Shown: positions 16,814-26,000 of the stretch, piece after piece
How positions within the stretch are numbered: position 1 is the first letter of the stretch
Layout: every line of letters starts with the position of its first letter
NCBI GenBank assembly: GCA_003327425.1
Contig: QOQW01000022.1
Span: 51,783-115,782, forward strand
DNA: 64,000 nt
Direction of reading: 5' to 3'
From: Candidatus Ozemibacter sibiricus
Lineage (GTDB): Bacteria > Muiribacteriota > Ozemobacteria > Ozemobacterales > Ozemobacteraceae
Notes under the pieces: model-generated
Seen by the model: only the letters and a program-made list of their open reading frames with translations
The model's database searches: none
Told to the model about the DNA's origin: nothing
Translations under genes and position numbers: made by a program

Positions 16814-17473
16814 ATGGCAAAGACGCAAAAAGGGACCCCCGAATCCGGGAAAGCCCCTGAGGCGGCCAAGGCCCCCGAGGCGGCGAAGGCCCCCAAGGCG
16901 GCTCGACCGGTGGGTCCGAAGTCTATCCCAAGGCTGAAGCAGAAGTACCTGTCCGAGGTCCTGCCCAAGCTGCTCGCGACCTACAAGAATCCGATGGCCG
17001 TTCCCAAGGTGGCCAAGGTCGTTCTCAACATGGGCGTGGGGGCTGCCACCCAGAACAGCAAACTGCTGGACGCCGCCGTGGGAGAACTGACCCAGATCGC
17101 CGGCCAGAAGCCGGTCATCACCCGGGCCCGCAAATCGATCTCGAACTTCAAGCTGCGCGCCGGAGTCCCCATCGGGACCTCCGTCACCTTGCGGGGCGAT
17201 CGGGCCTACTACTTCCTGGACAAGCTGTTCAACATCGTCGTGCCGCGCATCCGCGACTTCCGCGGGCTGTCGCCCAAGGCGTTCGATGGGCGTGGCAACT
17301 ACAGCCTGGGCCTCCAGGAACAGCTGGTCTTCCCCGAGATCAAATACGATCAGGTCGAGAAGGTCCAGGGGATGAACATCACCATCGTCACCACCGCCAA
17401 AACCGACGGCGAAGCCAGAGAGCTTCTGACTCTGCTGGGCATGCCGTTCCGCCGGACCCAGAAGACCCAGTAA
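16814..17473 (+). CDS. rplE: 50S ribosomal protein L5 with Ala/Pro/Lys N-terminal extension
   Basis: L5 binds 5S rRNA in the central protuberance. The core ([67 protein letters not shown]) starts at about residue 37. The first ~36 residues are a low-complexity extension with three [12 protein letters not shown]-like repeats, making 219 aa against the usual ~180. AAGGAG lies about ten bases before the ATG at 16814; an internal start would lack such a site. Confidence 0.93.
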   Translation: MAKTQKGTPESGKAPEAAKAPEAAKAPKAARPVGPKSIPRLKQKYLSEVLPKLLATYKNPMAVPKVAKVVLNMGVGAATQNSKLLDAAVGELTQIAGQKPVITRARKSISNFKLRAGVPIGTSVTLRGDRAYYFLDKLFNIVVPRIRDFRGLSPKAFDGRGNYSLGLQEQLVFPEIKYDQVEKVQGMNITIVTTAKTDGEARELLTLLGMPFRRTQKTQ

Positions 17474-17483
17474 GGAGTTCACC

Positions 17484-17669
17484 ATGGCCAAGAAGGCATT
17501 GATCGAGAAGTGGCAGCGCAAGCCCAAATTCTCCACCCGCGCCTACAACCGCTGTCGGATCTGCGGCCGTCCCCGCGGCTACATGCGGGATTTCCAGATG
17601 TGCCGCATCTGCTTCCGGGACCTGGCCTCCCGCGGCCAGATCCCCGGGGTGACCAAGTCCAGCTGGTAG
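17484..17669 (+). CDS. rpsN: 30S ribosomal protein S14, zinc-binding type
   Basis: A 61-aa S14 of the short zinc-binding class, with ligands C24, C27, C40 and C43 and the [20 protein letters not shown] core. S14 is in the 30S head near S10 and S3. AAGGAG precedes the ATG. Gene order rplE-rpsN-rpsH is standard. Confidence 0.97.
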   Translation: MAKKALIEKWQRKPKFSTRAYNRCRICGRPRGYMRDFQMCRICFRDLASRGQIPGVTKSSW

Positions 17670-17679
17670 GAGAACGACC

Positions 17680-18078
17680 ATGAGCATGACTGATCCCATC
17701 GGCGATATGCTGACCCGCATCCGCAACGCCAACAACATCAAGCACGAAAGCGTGGAGATGCCCTCCTCCAAGATGAAGATCGAGATCGCCAAGATCCTCA
17801 AGAAGGAAGGCTACATCCGCGATTTCCGCTACTACAAATTCCAGAACAAGTTCAACCTCAAGATCTTCCTGAAATACGGAGAGCGCCAGGCGCGGCATAT
17901 TCTGGGCATCCGCCGCATTTCCAAGCCCGGCTGCCGCATCTACTCTTCCCGGGAAAATCTGCAGAAGGTTCTGGGTGGACTGGGGATCGCCATCCTGTCC
18001 ACCTCCAAGGGCATCATGACCGACAAAGAGGCTCGCAAGGCCGGCGTCGGGGGTGAAGTCCTCGCGCACGTCTGGTAA
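17680..18078 (+). CDS. rpsH: 30S ribosomal protein S8
   Basis: S8 binds the central domain of 16S rRNA and represses spc-operon translation in enterobacteria. The 132-aa product begins [18 protein letters not shown] and ends with the [26 protein letters not shown] block. AGGAG precedes the ATG; rplF follows at 12 bp. Confidence 0.97.
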   Translation: MSMTDPIGDMLTRIRNANNIKHESVEMPSSKMKIEIAKILKKEGYIRDFRYYKFQNKFNLKIFLKYGERQARHILGIRRISKPGCRIYSSRENLQKVLGGLGIAILSTSKGIMTDKEARKAGVGGEVLAHVW

Positions 18079-18090
18079 GGGAGGCCTGCC

Positions 18091-18663
18091 ATGTCGCGAA
18101 TCGGCAAGAAACCCATCACCATCCCCACCGGGGTCGAGGTGACCATCACCGGTCACTCGGTGGCCATCAAGGGCCCCAAGGGCACCTTGCGCCGTGAATT
18201 TCCGGCCGAAGTGAAGATCGCCAAAGAGAAAGACCACTTGGTCTGCTCGATCCCCCCGGAGAGCGATAAAGCGGTGCGCGCCAAGTTCGGCCTGGTCCGC
18301 AGCCTGCTCAACAACATGGTCATCGGCGTGACCAAAGGGTTCACCCGTGAACTCGAGGTGGTCGGGCTGGGCTACAAGGTCAAGGCCGAAGGCCCCAAGG
18401 TCACCTTCAACATCGGGTATTCGCACCCGGTGGTGTTCGAACCGCCCAAGGAAGTCAGCCTGAAGGTCGAGCCCGGGGCCAAGCAACCCGGCGGTCTGGA
18501 TGTCGCGGCCCGCGTCATCGTGACCGGCATCGACAAGCAGATGGTCGGACAGGTCGCGGCCGATATCCGGGCCATCAAGCCTCCCTGCCACTACAAAGGC
18601 ACGGGCATCCGCTATGCGGGTGAACAGGTCCGGATCAAGGAGGGCAAGAAGCTGGCGGCGTAA
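18091..18663 (+). CDS. rplF: 50S ribosomal protein L6
   Basis: L6 is near the factor-binding site of the 50S subunit. The product begins MSRIGKKPITIPTGVEVTI and carries the C-terminal CHYKGTGIRYAGEQVRIKEGK signature. At 190 aa it is slightly longer than average (~178). GGGAGG precedes the ATG. Confidence 0.97.
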   Translation: MSRIGKKPITIPTGVEVTITGHSVAIKGPKGTLRREFPAEVKIAKEKDHLVCSIPPESDKAVRAKFGLVRSLLNNMVIGVTKGFTRELEVVGLGYKVKAEGPKVTFNIGYSHPVVFEPPKEVSLKVEPGAKQPGGLDVAARVIVTGIDKQMVGQVAADIRAIKPPCHYKGTGIRYAGEQVRIKEGKKLAA

Positions 18664-18692
18664 CGGCCCCGCTTCGATGACGGAGAACGGAA

Positions 18693-19061
18693 ATGAACAA
18701 GGCCAACAAGAAGAAGGAAATGCGTGTCAAGCGACACCAGCGGGCGCGCTTCTACCTCAACGGCACGAGCGAACGTCCCCGGCTGGCGGTCTTTCGCAGC
18801 CTGAACCATATCTACGCCCAGATCATCGACGACGACAAAGGCATCACCCTGGTGTCGGCCAGCTCTGTCGAGAAAGCTGCCCGTGAGAAGAATGTCAAGG
18901 GCGGCAACAAAGAAGGAGCTCGCCTGATCGGCACGATGATCGCCGAACGCGCCAAAGAGAAGGGCATCACCAAAGTGGTGTTCGACAAAGGCGGGTTCAA
19001 GTACCACGGCCGGGTGAAGGAACTGGCGGACGGGGCCAGAGCCGGCGGCCTGCAATTCTAA
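18693..19061 (+). CDS. rplR: 50S ribosomal protein L18
   Basis: L18 binds 5S rRNA together with L5. The 122-aa product has [35 protein letters not shown] and the C-terminal [20 protein letters not shown] block. GGAG lies ten bases before the ATG. Order rplF-rplR-rpsE is standard. Confidence 0.97.
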   Translation: MNKANKKKEMRVKRHQRARFYLNGTSERPRLAVFRSLNHIYAQIIDDDKGITLVSASSVEKAAREKNVKGGNKEGARLIGTMIAERAKEKGITKVVFDKGGFKYHGRVKELADGARAGGLQF

Positions 19062-19072
19062 AGGAGCTGACC

Positions 19073-19708
19073 ATGGCAACCGACAATACCACCTCCACCA
19101 CTTCCACTACTCCCGCCCCGGGCCCCGAACCCCGCGAGGCCCGCGACCAGCAGGGCGCTCGCCGCGACGGCGCCAGCCGCGGCGGCCGGCGCGAGGGGCG
19201 CGGCCGCTTCGGCCAGGAGCCGGTCGAGAACGAGTTCGTCGAGAAGATCATCGCGGTCAACCGCGTCAGCAAGACCGTCAAGGGGGGCCGCCATTTCGGG
19301 TTCTCCGTGCTGGTCTGCGTCGGCGATCAGAAGGGCCGGGTCGGCATCGCGCTGGGCAAGGCCAAGGCCGTGCCCGATGCGGTTCGGAAAGGCCTCGAGA
19401 AGGCCAAGAAGAACCTGATCACCGTGCCGCTGAACAAGGGCACCATTCCCCACCCCTTCATCGGGAAGTTCGGCGCCAGCTCGGTCCTGCTCAAACCGGC
19501 CGCCCCCGGCACCGGGGTCATCGCCGGCGGGGCCGTGCGGGCCATCTTCGAAGCCCTCGGCGTGAAAGATCTGTTGTCCAAGCGCATCGGGTCGAACAAT
19601 CCGGTCAACGTGGCCAAGGCGACCTTCGATGCCCTCAAGCGCCTGCGCGGCGTCAACGACGTGGCCAAGATGCGGGGCCTGACCCCCGCCCAGGTCATCT
19701 TCGGCTAG
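19073..19708 (+). CDS. rpsE: 30S ribosomal protein S5 with low-complexity N-terminus
   Basis: S5 helps form the mRNA entry channel and affects accuracy. The core starts around residue 53 (EFVEKIIAVNRVSKTVKGGR) and includes the GKAKAVPDAVRKGLEKAKKN and GTGVIAGGAVRAIFEALG blocks. The first ~50 residues are rich in Thr, Pro, Arg and Gly and are not part of the standard fold, so the protein is 211 aa rather than ~165. AAGGAG precedes the ATG directly after the rplR stop, supporting the long form. Confidence 0.95.
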   Translation: MATDNTTSTTSTTPAPGPEPREARDQQGARRDGASRGGRREGRGRFGQEPVENEFVEKIIAVNRVSKTVKGGRHFGFSVLVCVGDQKGRVGIALGKAKAVPDAVRKGLEKAKKNLITVPLNKGTIPHPFIGKFGASSVLLKPAAPGTGVIAGGAVRAIFEALGVKDLLSKRIGSNNPVNVAKATFDALKRLRGVNDVAKMRGLTPAQVIFG

Positions 19709-19718
19709 GAGCTGTCCC

Positions 19719-19898
19719 ATGACCGAGAAGAACGTCACCGTCAAGCTCATCAAGAGTCGCATCGGCGCCACCGAGCGCCAGAAGCAGACCATTCTCGCCC
19801 TGGGTCTGCGCCGCCTGCACCAGGAGGTCACCCTGCCCGCCAATCCGGCCGTGCTCGGGATGATCAAGAAGGTGGAACGCTGGCTGGAAGTCAAGTAA
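19719..19898 (+). CDS. rpmD: 50S ribosomal protein L30
   Basis: A 59-aa product starting MTEKNVTVKLIKSRIG and continuing with the family's LGLRRLHQEVTLPANPAVLG block and a final KKVERWLEVK. L30 is a small 50S protein. TAGGAG at the rpsE stop is its ribosome binding site. It sits in its usual place between rpsE and rplO. Confidence 0.96.
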   Translation: MTEKNVTVKLIKSRIGATERQKQTILALGLRRLHQEVTLPANPAVLGMIKKVERWLEVK

Positions 19899-19911
19899 GG
19901 AGACCACCGAC

Positions 19912-20361
19912 ATGTTGACGCTGGGAAATCTGAAGAAGGCCCTCGGTTCCACCCACCGCAAAAAGCGGATCGGGCGAGGGAAAGGGTCCGGTCACGGCAA
20001 TCAGTCCACCCGCGGTGGCAAGGGCCAGACCGCGCGGTCTGGCAAGCCGCATCCCTACGCCGGGTTCGAAGGCGGCCAGATGCGTCTGGTCCGCACCCTG
20101 CCCAAGCGCGGCTTCATCAGCCCGCACCGGGTGACCTACTCCCTGGTGAATCTGGGCGACCTCGACAAGAAGTTCGAGGCCAACACCGTCGTCACCACCG
20201 AACTCCTGTGCGAGAAAGGCCTGGTGAAGAATCTCAAGCACCCCGTGAAGATCCTCGCGCGCGGGGACATCTCCAAGGCCCTGACCGTCCATGCTCATCG
20301 GTTCTCTGAATCCGCCAAGGCGAAGATCGAGAAAGCCGGTGGCAAGGCGGAGGTGATCTAA
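19912..20361 (+). CDS. rplO: 50S ribosomal protein L15
   Basis: L15 is a late-assembly 50S protein. The 149-aa product has the glycine-rich RIGRGKGSGHGNQSTRGGKG segment, FEGGQMRLVRTLPKRGF, and the C-terminal SAKAKIEKAGGKAEVI. AAGGAG precedes the ATG; its stop directly abuts the secY start codon. Confidence 0.96.
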   Translation: MLTLGNLKKALGSTHRKKRIGRGKGSGHGNQSTRGGKGQTARSGKPHPYAGFEGGQMRLVRTLPKRGFISPHRVTYSLVNLGDLDKKFEANTVVTTELLCEKGLVKNLKHPVKILARGDISKALTVHAHRFSESAKAKIEKAGGKAEVI

Positions 20362-21669
20362 GTGTTCCAGAGTCTCGCCAACTCGATGAAGATTCCGGAA
20401 CTCCGGAATCGGATCCTCTTCACCCTCGGCATGATCGTCGTCTTCCGCATCGGGACGCACATCCCGACCCCGGGCGTCGATGCGGCCATGTTGACGCAGA
20501 ACCTGCCCAGCTCCGAGCTGTTCAGCTTCCTGAACATGTTCTCGGGCGGGGCCCTGCGCCGGTTCTCGGTGTTCGCCCTCGGGATCGCGCCGTACATCAA
20601 CGCTTCGATCATCATGCAGCTGCTGGTGTACGTCATTCCCTACCTCGAACATCTGGCCAAAGAAGAAGGGGAAGAGGGGCGCAAGCGCATCAGCCAGTAC
20701 ACCCGCTACGGCACGGTCTTGATCGGCGCCCTGCAGGCGTTCGGCATCAGCTTCATGCTCGAACGCTACCAGGTCGTCCCGCATCCGGGCTGGCCGTTCA
20801 AGATCATGGCCGTGATCACGCTGACCGCGGGCACCGCCTTCATCATGTGGCTCGGCGAGCAGATGACCACCCATGGCATCGGCAACGGCATCTCGATCCT
20901 GATCACGGCCGGCATTCTGGCCTCCCTGCCGGAGGCGATCGCCCACCAGTTGGCTCTGTTCACGGGCAGTGCCGAAGATGTGGTGAAGACCATCCTGCTG
21001 CTGATCGTGGTGGTGGTGGTGATCATGGCCATCGTCACGGTCCAGGATGGCGTGCGCAAGATCCCGGTCCAGTATGCCAAACGGGTGGTCGGGCGTCGGG
21101 TCTATGGCGGGCAGAACACCTTCATCCCGTTGCGGGTGAATCAGGCCGGCGTCATCCCGGTCATCTTCGCCAGTTCGATCCTGCTCTTCCCGTCGATGAT
21201 CGCCAACTGGATCCAGAGCCTCGAATCGATGCAGGATTGGATCAAGAATCCGATCGTCTTCTGGGTGTTGAACATCTTCCACTACAACTCCTACACCTAT
21301 CTGTTCCTCTATGCCGTGCTGATCATCTTCTTCACCTACTTCTACACGGCCATCACCTTCAACATCCAGGAGCTGTCCGACAACATGAAGAAGTACGGCG
21401 GGTTCATCCCGGGCATTCGCGCCGGGCGGCCCACCGTCGACTACCTCGAACGGACCCTGTCCCGCATTACGCTGGCGGGCGGCATCTTCCTCGCCGTGGT
21501 GGCGGTCATCCCCAACCTGCTGATCAACCTGATGAACGTGCAGTTCTACTTCGGTGGCACCGCGCTGTTGATCGTGGTCGGCGTGGCCATGGACACCATG
21601 CGGCAGCTCGAGTCCCACCTGGTGACCCGGCACTACGAAGGGTTCATGAAGAAGAAAGGGCTGCGGTGA
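20362..21669 (+). CDS. secY: Protein translocase subunit SecY
   Basis: SecY forms the membrane channel of the Sec translocon. The 435-aa product has about ten hydrophobic segments, the plug-proximal RIGTHIPTPGVD start, GIAPYINASIIMQLL, the NGISILI motif and the cytoplasmic loop ending PGIRAGRPTVDYLERTLSRIT. Start is GTG immediately after the rplO stop, with GGAGG inside rplO. It is in its canonical place upstream of adk. Confidence 0.97.
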   Translation: MFQSLANSMKIPELRNRILFTLGMIVVFRIGTHIPTPGVDAAMLTQNLPSSELFSFLNMFSGGALRRFSVFALGIAPYINASIIMQLLVYVIPYLEHLAKEEGEEGRKRISQYTRYGTVLIGALQAFGISFMLERYQVVPHPGWPFKIMAVITLTAGTAFIMWLGEQMTTHGIGNGISILITAGILASLPEAIAHQLALFTGSAEDVVKTILLLIVVVVVIMAIVTVQDGVRKIPVQYAKRVVGRRVYGGQNTFIPLRVNQAGVIPVIFASSILLFPSMIANWIQSLESMQDWIKNPIVFWVLNIFHYNSYTYLFLYAVLIIFFTYFYTAITFNIQELSDNMKKYGGFIPGIRAGRPTVDYLERTLSRITLAGGIFLAVVAVIPNLLINLMNVQFYFGGTALLIVVGVAMDTMRQLESHLVTRHYEGFMKKKGLR

Positions 21670-21670
21670 G

Positions 21671-22366
21671 ATGGCGCCGAAACCCGTTCTCAACCTGATC
21701 CTCATGGGGCCTCCCGGGGCCGGGAAGGGCACCCAGGCCAAGATGCTGGTCGAGAAATACGGCATTCCGCAGATCTCGACGGGCGATCTGCTGCGGGCGG
21801 CCATCGCTTCCGGCTCCGAGCTGGGCAGCAAGGTCCAGTCCTATGTGACCTCCGGCGGCCTGGTGCCCGATGCGCTGGTGCTCGATGTGCTGCTGCAGCG
21901 GTTGAGCGAGAAGGATTGTCAGAACGGGTTCATCCTGGACGGCTTTCCGCGCACGGTCGGGCAGGCGGAAGCGCTGGGCCAAGCCCTGGAAGCCAGGAAG
22001 ATGCGGATGTCGGCGGCCATCGCCATCGTGGTGGCCGATGCCGAGCTGCTGGAGCGGTTGACCGGACGGCGCATCTGCCAGAGCTGTGCCAGCAGCTTCC
22101 ACATCAAATTCTCGCCACCGCGCCAGGAAGGCATCTGCGACCGCTGCGGCGGAGCCCTGCTGCAGCGCAAGGACGACACGGCCGAGGTGATTTCGCATCG
22201 GCTCGAGGTCTACCATGCACAGACCAAGCCCCTGATCGCCTACTACCAGGAACGCAAGATCATGCATCTGGTCGACGGCATCGGACAGATCGACGTGATT
22301 TTCGGCAAGATCTGTGCTATAATCGAAAGTCTACGCGGCCTTGATTCCGCTCAAATCACGCGCTGA
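21671..22366 (+). CDS. adk: Adenylate kinase, zinc-containing lid
   Basis: Catalyses ATP + AMP to 2 ADP in the cytoplasm. The P-loop GPPGAGKGT is at residues 13-21, and the AMP-binding STGDLLR and DGFPRT motifs follow. The lid carries C136, C139, C156 and C159, the zinc form. The 231-aa product starts two bases after the secY stop. Its 3' end overlaps the map reading frame by 26 bases, and its last ~12 residues may be variable tail. Confidence 0.96.
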   Translation: MAPKPVLNLILMGPPGAGKGTQAKMLVEKYGIPQISTGDLLRAAIASGSELGSKVQSYVTSGGLVPDALVLDVLLQRLSEKDCQNGFILDGFPRTVGQAEALGQALEARKMRMSAAIAIVVADAELLERLTGRRICQSCASSFHIKFSPPRQEGICDRCGGALLQRKDDTAEVISHRLEVYHAQTKPLIAYYQERKIMHLVDGIGQIDVIFGKICAIIESLRGLDSAQITR

Positions 22367-23126
22367 AATCGAGGTCATGGAAGCGAATGGGAGCCTGTTG
22401 GCGACCATTCTCGAAGGGGTCAAGCAGCTGGCCAAACCCGGTGTTTCGACCCTGGAACTGGACAGGTTCGCGGAAGACGGCATCCGTCGCGCCGGGGCGG
22501 TTCCCGCCTTCAAAGGATATCGCGGCTACAAGGCGACCCTGTGTACCAGCCTCAACCACGAGGTGGTCCACGGGATCCCCTCGAAGAAGCGAATCCTGGC
22601 GGAAGGGGACATCCTCAGCGTCGATATCGGTCTGATGAAGGATGGGCTGTTCGCCGACATGGCGGTGACCATCCCGATCGGCACGGTGTCCGAAGAGGTG
22701 CTACGGTTCCTCCGGGTTTCCGAAGAAAGCCTGGAGGCGGCGATCCGGAAAGCCTGGCCCGGCAATCGCCTGGGAGACATCTCCCATGCGGTGCAGAGCC
22801 ATGTGGAACGGCACGGGTACTCGGTGGTCCGCGACTACGTCGGGCACGGGCTGGGCTACGCCCTGCATGAAGAGCCGGTGGTTCCCAACTTCGGCAAACC
22901 AGGGACGGGGCCCCGCCTGGAGCCGGGCATGGTCCTCGCGATCGAGCCCATGGTCAACATGGGCGGGTACGAGGTCCAGACCCTGAGCGACGGTTGGACG
23001 GTCGTAACGGTGGACGGAAGTCTTTCCGCCCATTTCGAGCATTCGGTCGCGGTGACCGAATCCGGACCCCGGGTGTTGACCCAGCATCCGGGCAAGGGCA
23101 AAAAAGGGGACGTATCGACAGCATGA
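22341..23126 (+). CDS. map: Methionine aminopeptidase, type I
   Basis: Removes the initiator Met from nascent proteins. The metal ligands are in place at D95, D106, H169, E202 and E233, with the substrate histidine H78. The 261-aa product is best started at TTG 22341 ([13 protein letters not shown]), which matches the family start but overlaps adk by 26 bases; an ATG at 22377 would remove conserved residues. The stop overlaps the infA start as ATGA. Confidence 0.94.
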   Translation: MIPLKSRAEIEVMEANGSLLATILEGVKQLAKPGVSTLELDRFAEDGIRRAGAVPAFKGYRGYKATLCTSLNHEVVHGIPSKKRILAEGDILSVDIGLMKDGLFADMAVTIPIGTVSEEVLRFLRVSEESLEAAIRKAWPGNRLGDISHAVQSHVERHGYSVVRDYVGHGLGYALHEEPVVPNFGKPGTGPRLEPGMVLAIEPMVNMGGYEVQTLSDGWTVVTVDGSLSAHFEHSVAVTESGPRVLTQHPGKGKKGDVSTA

Positions 23127-23341
23127 CCAAGGGTGACACGATCCAAATCGGGGGCAAGGTTCTCGAACCGCTGCCCAATGCGATGTTCAAAGTCGAGCTG
23201 GAAAACGGCCATGTAGTGCTGGCCCACATCTCGGGCAAGATGCGGATGCACTACATCCGGATCCTGCCGGGCGACAAGGTCACGGTCGAGCTGACTCCCT
23301 ACGATCTGAGCCGGGGACGGATCGTCTACCGGTACAAATAG
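23123..23341 (+). CDS. infA: Translation initiation factor IF-1
   Basis: IF-1 is a 72-aa OB-fold protein that binds the 30S A site during initiation. The [19 protein letters not shown] and [16 protein letters not shown] blocks and final RGRIVYRYK are characteristic. The ATG overlaps the map stop by four bases. The longer upstream ORF runs through map and was discarded. Confidence 0.97.
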   Translation: MTKGDTIQIGGKVLEPLPNAMFKVELENGHVVLAHISGKMRMHYIRILPGDKVTVELTPYDLSRGRIVYRYK

Positions 23342-23371
23342 TTTGAATCCACGTGCGTGTTGGAGGCACCC

Positions 23372-23485
23372 ATGAGAGTTCGGGCATCGGTCAAGAAGAT
23401 CTGTGAAAAATGCAAAGTCATCAAGCGGCGCGGGGTCATCCGCGTCATTTGCGAAAACCCGCGGCACAAGCAGCGCCAGGGTTAA
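23372..23485 (+). CDS. rpmJ: 50S ribosomal protein L36
   Basis: A 37-aa zinc ribbon protein with ligands C11, C14, C27 and H32 and the standard [20 protein letters not shown] start. GGAGG lies six bases before the ATG. It is in its normal place between infA and rpsM. Confidence 0.97.
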   Translation: MRVRASVKKICEKCKVIKRRGVIRVICENPRHKQRQG

Positions 23486-23509
23486 CGGCACAGCAGGAGG
23501 AACAGGACA

Positions 23510-23875
23510 ATGGCGCGTATCGCAGGCGTTGACCTTCCGCGGGACAAGCGCATCGAAGCAGCGCTTCCCTACATCTACGGGATCGGCTGGAGCCGGGCCC
23601 GGGAGATCCTGATCAAAACCCGGATCAACCCCGACACCCGGGTCAAGGATCTCACCGAAGACCAGATCAGCCAGATCAAGCAGACCATCGACCGCGAGTA
23701 CCGGGTCGAGGGCGATCTGCGGCGCGAAGTGGCCATGAACATCAAGCGGCTCATGGATATCGGCTGCTATCGCGGTCTGCGGCACCGCAAGGGCCTGCCC
23801 GTGCGCGGCCAGCGGACCCACACCAACGCCCGCACCCGCAAGGGGCCCCGCCGGGCGATCATGAAGAACAAGTAA
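23510..23875 (+). CDS. rpsM: 30S ribosomal protein S13
   Basis: S13 is in the 30S head and contacts the P-site tRNA and L5. The 121-aa product begins [16 protein letters not shown], has the [14 protein letters not shown] helix-two-turn-helix, and the C-terminal [15 protein letters not shown] tail. AGGAGG precedes the ATG. This full-length S13 is the reference for the S13-like extension on L22. Confidence 0.97.
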   Translation: MARIAGVDLPRDKRIEAALPYIYGIGWSRAREILIKTRINPDTRVKDLTEDQISQIKQTIDREYRVEGDLRREVAMNIKRLMDIGCYRGLRHRKGLPVRGQRTHTNARTRKGPRRAIMKNK

Positions 23876-23923
23876 AATCCCGTCCCATCAGGGCGTGCAT
23901 GTAGAAGGAGCGGTAGAAGAACC

Positions 23924-24325
23924 ATGGCAAAAACCGGACCCAAACCCAAGGCGCGCGCCAAGAAGCGCGAGAAGAAGATCGTCCCGAAGGGACAGGCGCA
24001 TATCCAGGCCACCTTCAACAACGTCAAGATCACCATCACCGACCCGCAGGGCAATGTGCTGTGCTGGTCGAGTTCCGGCGCCAACAATTTCCGGGGCTCG
24101 CGCAAATCGACCCCCTACGCGGCCCAGGTGGCGGCGGAAGCCACCGGCAAGAAAGCATTGGAATTCGGGATGCGGGAAGTCGACGTGTTCGTGTCCGGCC
24201 CGGGCATGAGCCGCGAAAGCGCCATCCGATCCTTGCAGACGGTCGGGTTGAACGTCCTCTCGATCAAGGATGTGTCGGGAATCCCGCACAATGGCTGCCG
24301 CCCTCCCAAGCGGCGCCGCGTCTAA
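23924..24325 (+). CDS. rpsK: 30S ribosomal protein S11
   Basis: S11 lies on the 30S platform. The 133-aa product has [40 protein letters not shown] and the C-terminal [12 protein letters not shown] signature. AAGGAG lies some fifteen bases upstream of the ATG. The gene sits between rpsM and rpsD as usual. Confidence 0.97.
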   Translation: MAKTGPKPKARAKKREKKIVPKGQAHIQATFNNVKITITDPQGNVLCWSSSGANNFRGSRKSTPYAAQVAAEATGKKALEFGMREVDVFVSGPGMSRESAIRSLQTVGLNVLSIKDVSGIPHNGCRPPKRRRV

Positions 24326-24335
24326 GGAGTGATCC

Positions 24336-24968
24336 ATGGCCAGATACAATGATGCCAGTTGCCGGTTGTGCCGGCGCGAAGGCGATGCTCTCTTCCTGAA
24401 GGGCACCCGCTGCTATTCCGACAAGTGCGCGTTCAAGCGCCGGGCCCAGATCCCCGGCCAGCACGGCAAAGACCGCATGATGCGCAAGCAGACCGGGTAC
24501 GAGGTCCAGCTGCGGGCCAAGCAGAAGGTCCGCCGCATCTACGGCATTCTCGAACGGCAGTTCGAGAACTACTACAACACCGCGTCGGCGATGCCCGGCA
24601 ACACCGGGACCAACCTGCTGCACCTGCTGGAATCGCGCCTCGACAACGTGGTCTACCGCATGGGGTTCGGCCTGTCCCGCAGCCAGGCTCGCATGTGGGT
24701 CACCCAGGGGCACTTCGCGGTCAACGGGCAGAAGGTCGATATTCCCAGCTACCGCGTCCAGCCCGGCGACACCATCGAAGTTCGCGAGAACAGCAAGCTG
24801 CGCAAGCAGCTCAAGGAATTGATGGAGAAGACCAGCGGCCGGGAGCAGCACACCTGGCTCGAAGTCGATCGCGATGCCATGAAGGGCAAGTTCCTCGCCC
24901 TGCCCGATCGTTCCCTGCTCGATCAGAAGATCCAGGAATCGCTCATCGTCGAGTACTACTCGCGGTAA
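24336..24968 (+). CDS. rpsD: 30S ribosomal protein S4, zinc form
   Basis: S4 nucleates 30S body assembly. The product (210 aa) has the zinc ligands C9, C12, C26 and C31, the [19 protein letters not shown] segment and an S4 RNA-binding domain ([33 protein letters not shown]). AAGGAG precedes the ATG. rpoA follows, the usual alpha-operon order. Confidence 0.97.
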   Translation: MARYNDASCRLCRREGDALFLKGTRCYSDKCAFKRRAQIPGQHGKDRMMRKQTGYEVQLRAKQKVRRIYGILERQFENYYNTASAMPGNTGTNLLHLLESRLDNVVYRMGFGLSRSQARMWVTQGHFAVNGQKVDIPSYRVQPGDTIEVRENSKLRKQLKELMEKTSGREQHTWLEVDRDAMKGKFLALPDRSLLDQKIQESLIVEYYSR

Positions 24969-24983
24969 CGGAGGCGAGCTGAA

Positions 24984-26000
24984 GTGATCGAAATCAACCG
25001 ACCCAAGATCAAGTTCCAGCAGGGCGACAGCCCCAATCACGGCATCCTGACCCTGGAGCCGCTCGAAAAGGGCTACGGGCAGACCCTGGGCAATTCGTTC
25101 CGCCGGGTGCTGCTCTCGTCGCTGCCCGGCTCCTCTGTGTCCGCCGTCCAGATCGATGGGGTGCTGCACGAGTTCTGCAGCATTCCCGGCGTGGTGGAGG
25201 ACGTCACCGAGATCATCCTCAACCTCAAGAAGCTCGTGGTCAACCTGCACCAGGATGAGCCGCTGACCGTCCGCCTCGAGGCCAAGGGCCCCTGCCAGGT
25301 GACGGCCAAGAACATCGCCTCCCATCCCAACCTGGTCATCAACGATCCCGATGCCCACATCGCCCACATCACCGGCGACATCACCCTGGGCATGGACATC
25401 ACCTTCACCCGCGGACGCGGCTACAAGCTGGCCGAACAGCACAAAGCACCGCAGCAGAACATCGGCCTGATTCTGGTCGATTCGCAGTATTCGCCGGTGA
25501 CCAAGGTCATGTTCAATGTCGAAGATGCCCGCGTCGGCCAGGACATCAACTACGACAAACTGACCCTCCAGGTCTGGACCAACGGCAGCATGAAGCCCAT
25601 CGAGGCGATCGAGCTGGCCGGCAAGTTCCTGAAAGCCCACATCGATCTCTTCCTGCATCTCGAAGATGAAGAGGAAGGGGAAGGCGAAGCGGACGAAGAA
25701 GAAGAAGTGCGCGCCGCCCCCAAGGAAGACCTGGTGATGGTCGCCAGCCAGAAAAAAGAAACCCAGCAGAAAGGCTACCAGGACATCCTCATCAAGGATC
25801 TCGAGTTCTCCGTCCGCTCGCGGAACTGCCTGAAGAAGGCCGGCATCCACACCATGGGCGAACTGATGAACAAGAAAGCCTCCGAACTGCTGGAGATCAA
25901 GAACTTCGGCAAGAAGTCGTTGAAGGAGGTCCGCGAGAAGCTGGCCCAATTCAATCTGACCCTGCCGGGTGACGAGAACGGCGGAGGAACCGACGAATGA
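24984..26000 (+). CDS. rpoA: RNA polymerase alpha subunit
   Basis: The alpha dimer assembles RNA polymerase and its C-terminal domain binds UP elements and activators. The 338-aa product has the N-terminal assembly block GNSFRRVLLSSLPGSSVSAV, and the CTD with RSRNCLKKAGIHTMGELM and EIKNFGKKSLKEVREKL. The linker is unusually acidic (runs of Glu and Asp around residue 230-245). Start is GTG with GGAGG upstream; the stop overlaps rplQ as ATGA. Confidence 0.96.
   Translation: MIEINRPKIKFQQGDSPNHGILTLEPLEKGYGQTLGNSFRRVLLSSLPGSSVSAVQIDGVLHEFCSIPGVVEDVTEIILNLKKLVVNLHQDEPLTVRLEAKGPCQVTAKNIASHPNLVINDPDAHIAHITGDITLGMDITFTRGRGYKLAEQHKAPQQNIGLILVDSQYSPVTKVMFNVEDARVGQDINYDKLTLQVWTNGSMKPIEAIELAGKFLKAHIDLFLHLEDEEEGEGEADEEEEVRAAPKEDLVMVASQKKETQQKGYQDILIKDLEFSVRSRNCLKKAGIHTMGELMNKKASELLEIKNFGKKSLKEVREKLAQFNLTLPGDENGGGTDE

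Noticed and set aside
19891..21831. A 646-codon minus-strand frame across secY
   Set aside because: Antisense to a clear secY; His/Asp-rich translation with no recognisable domain.
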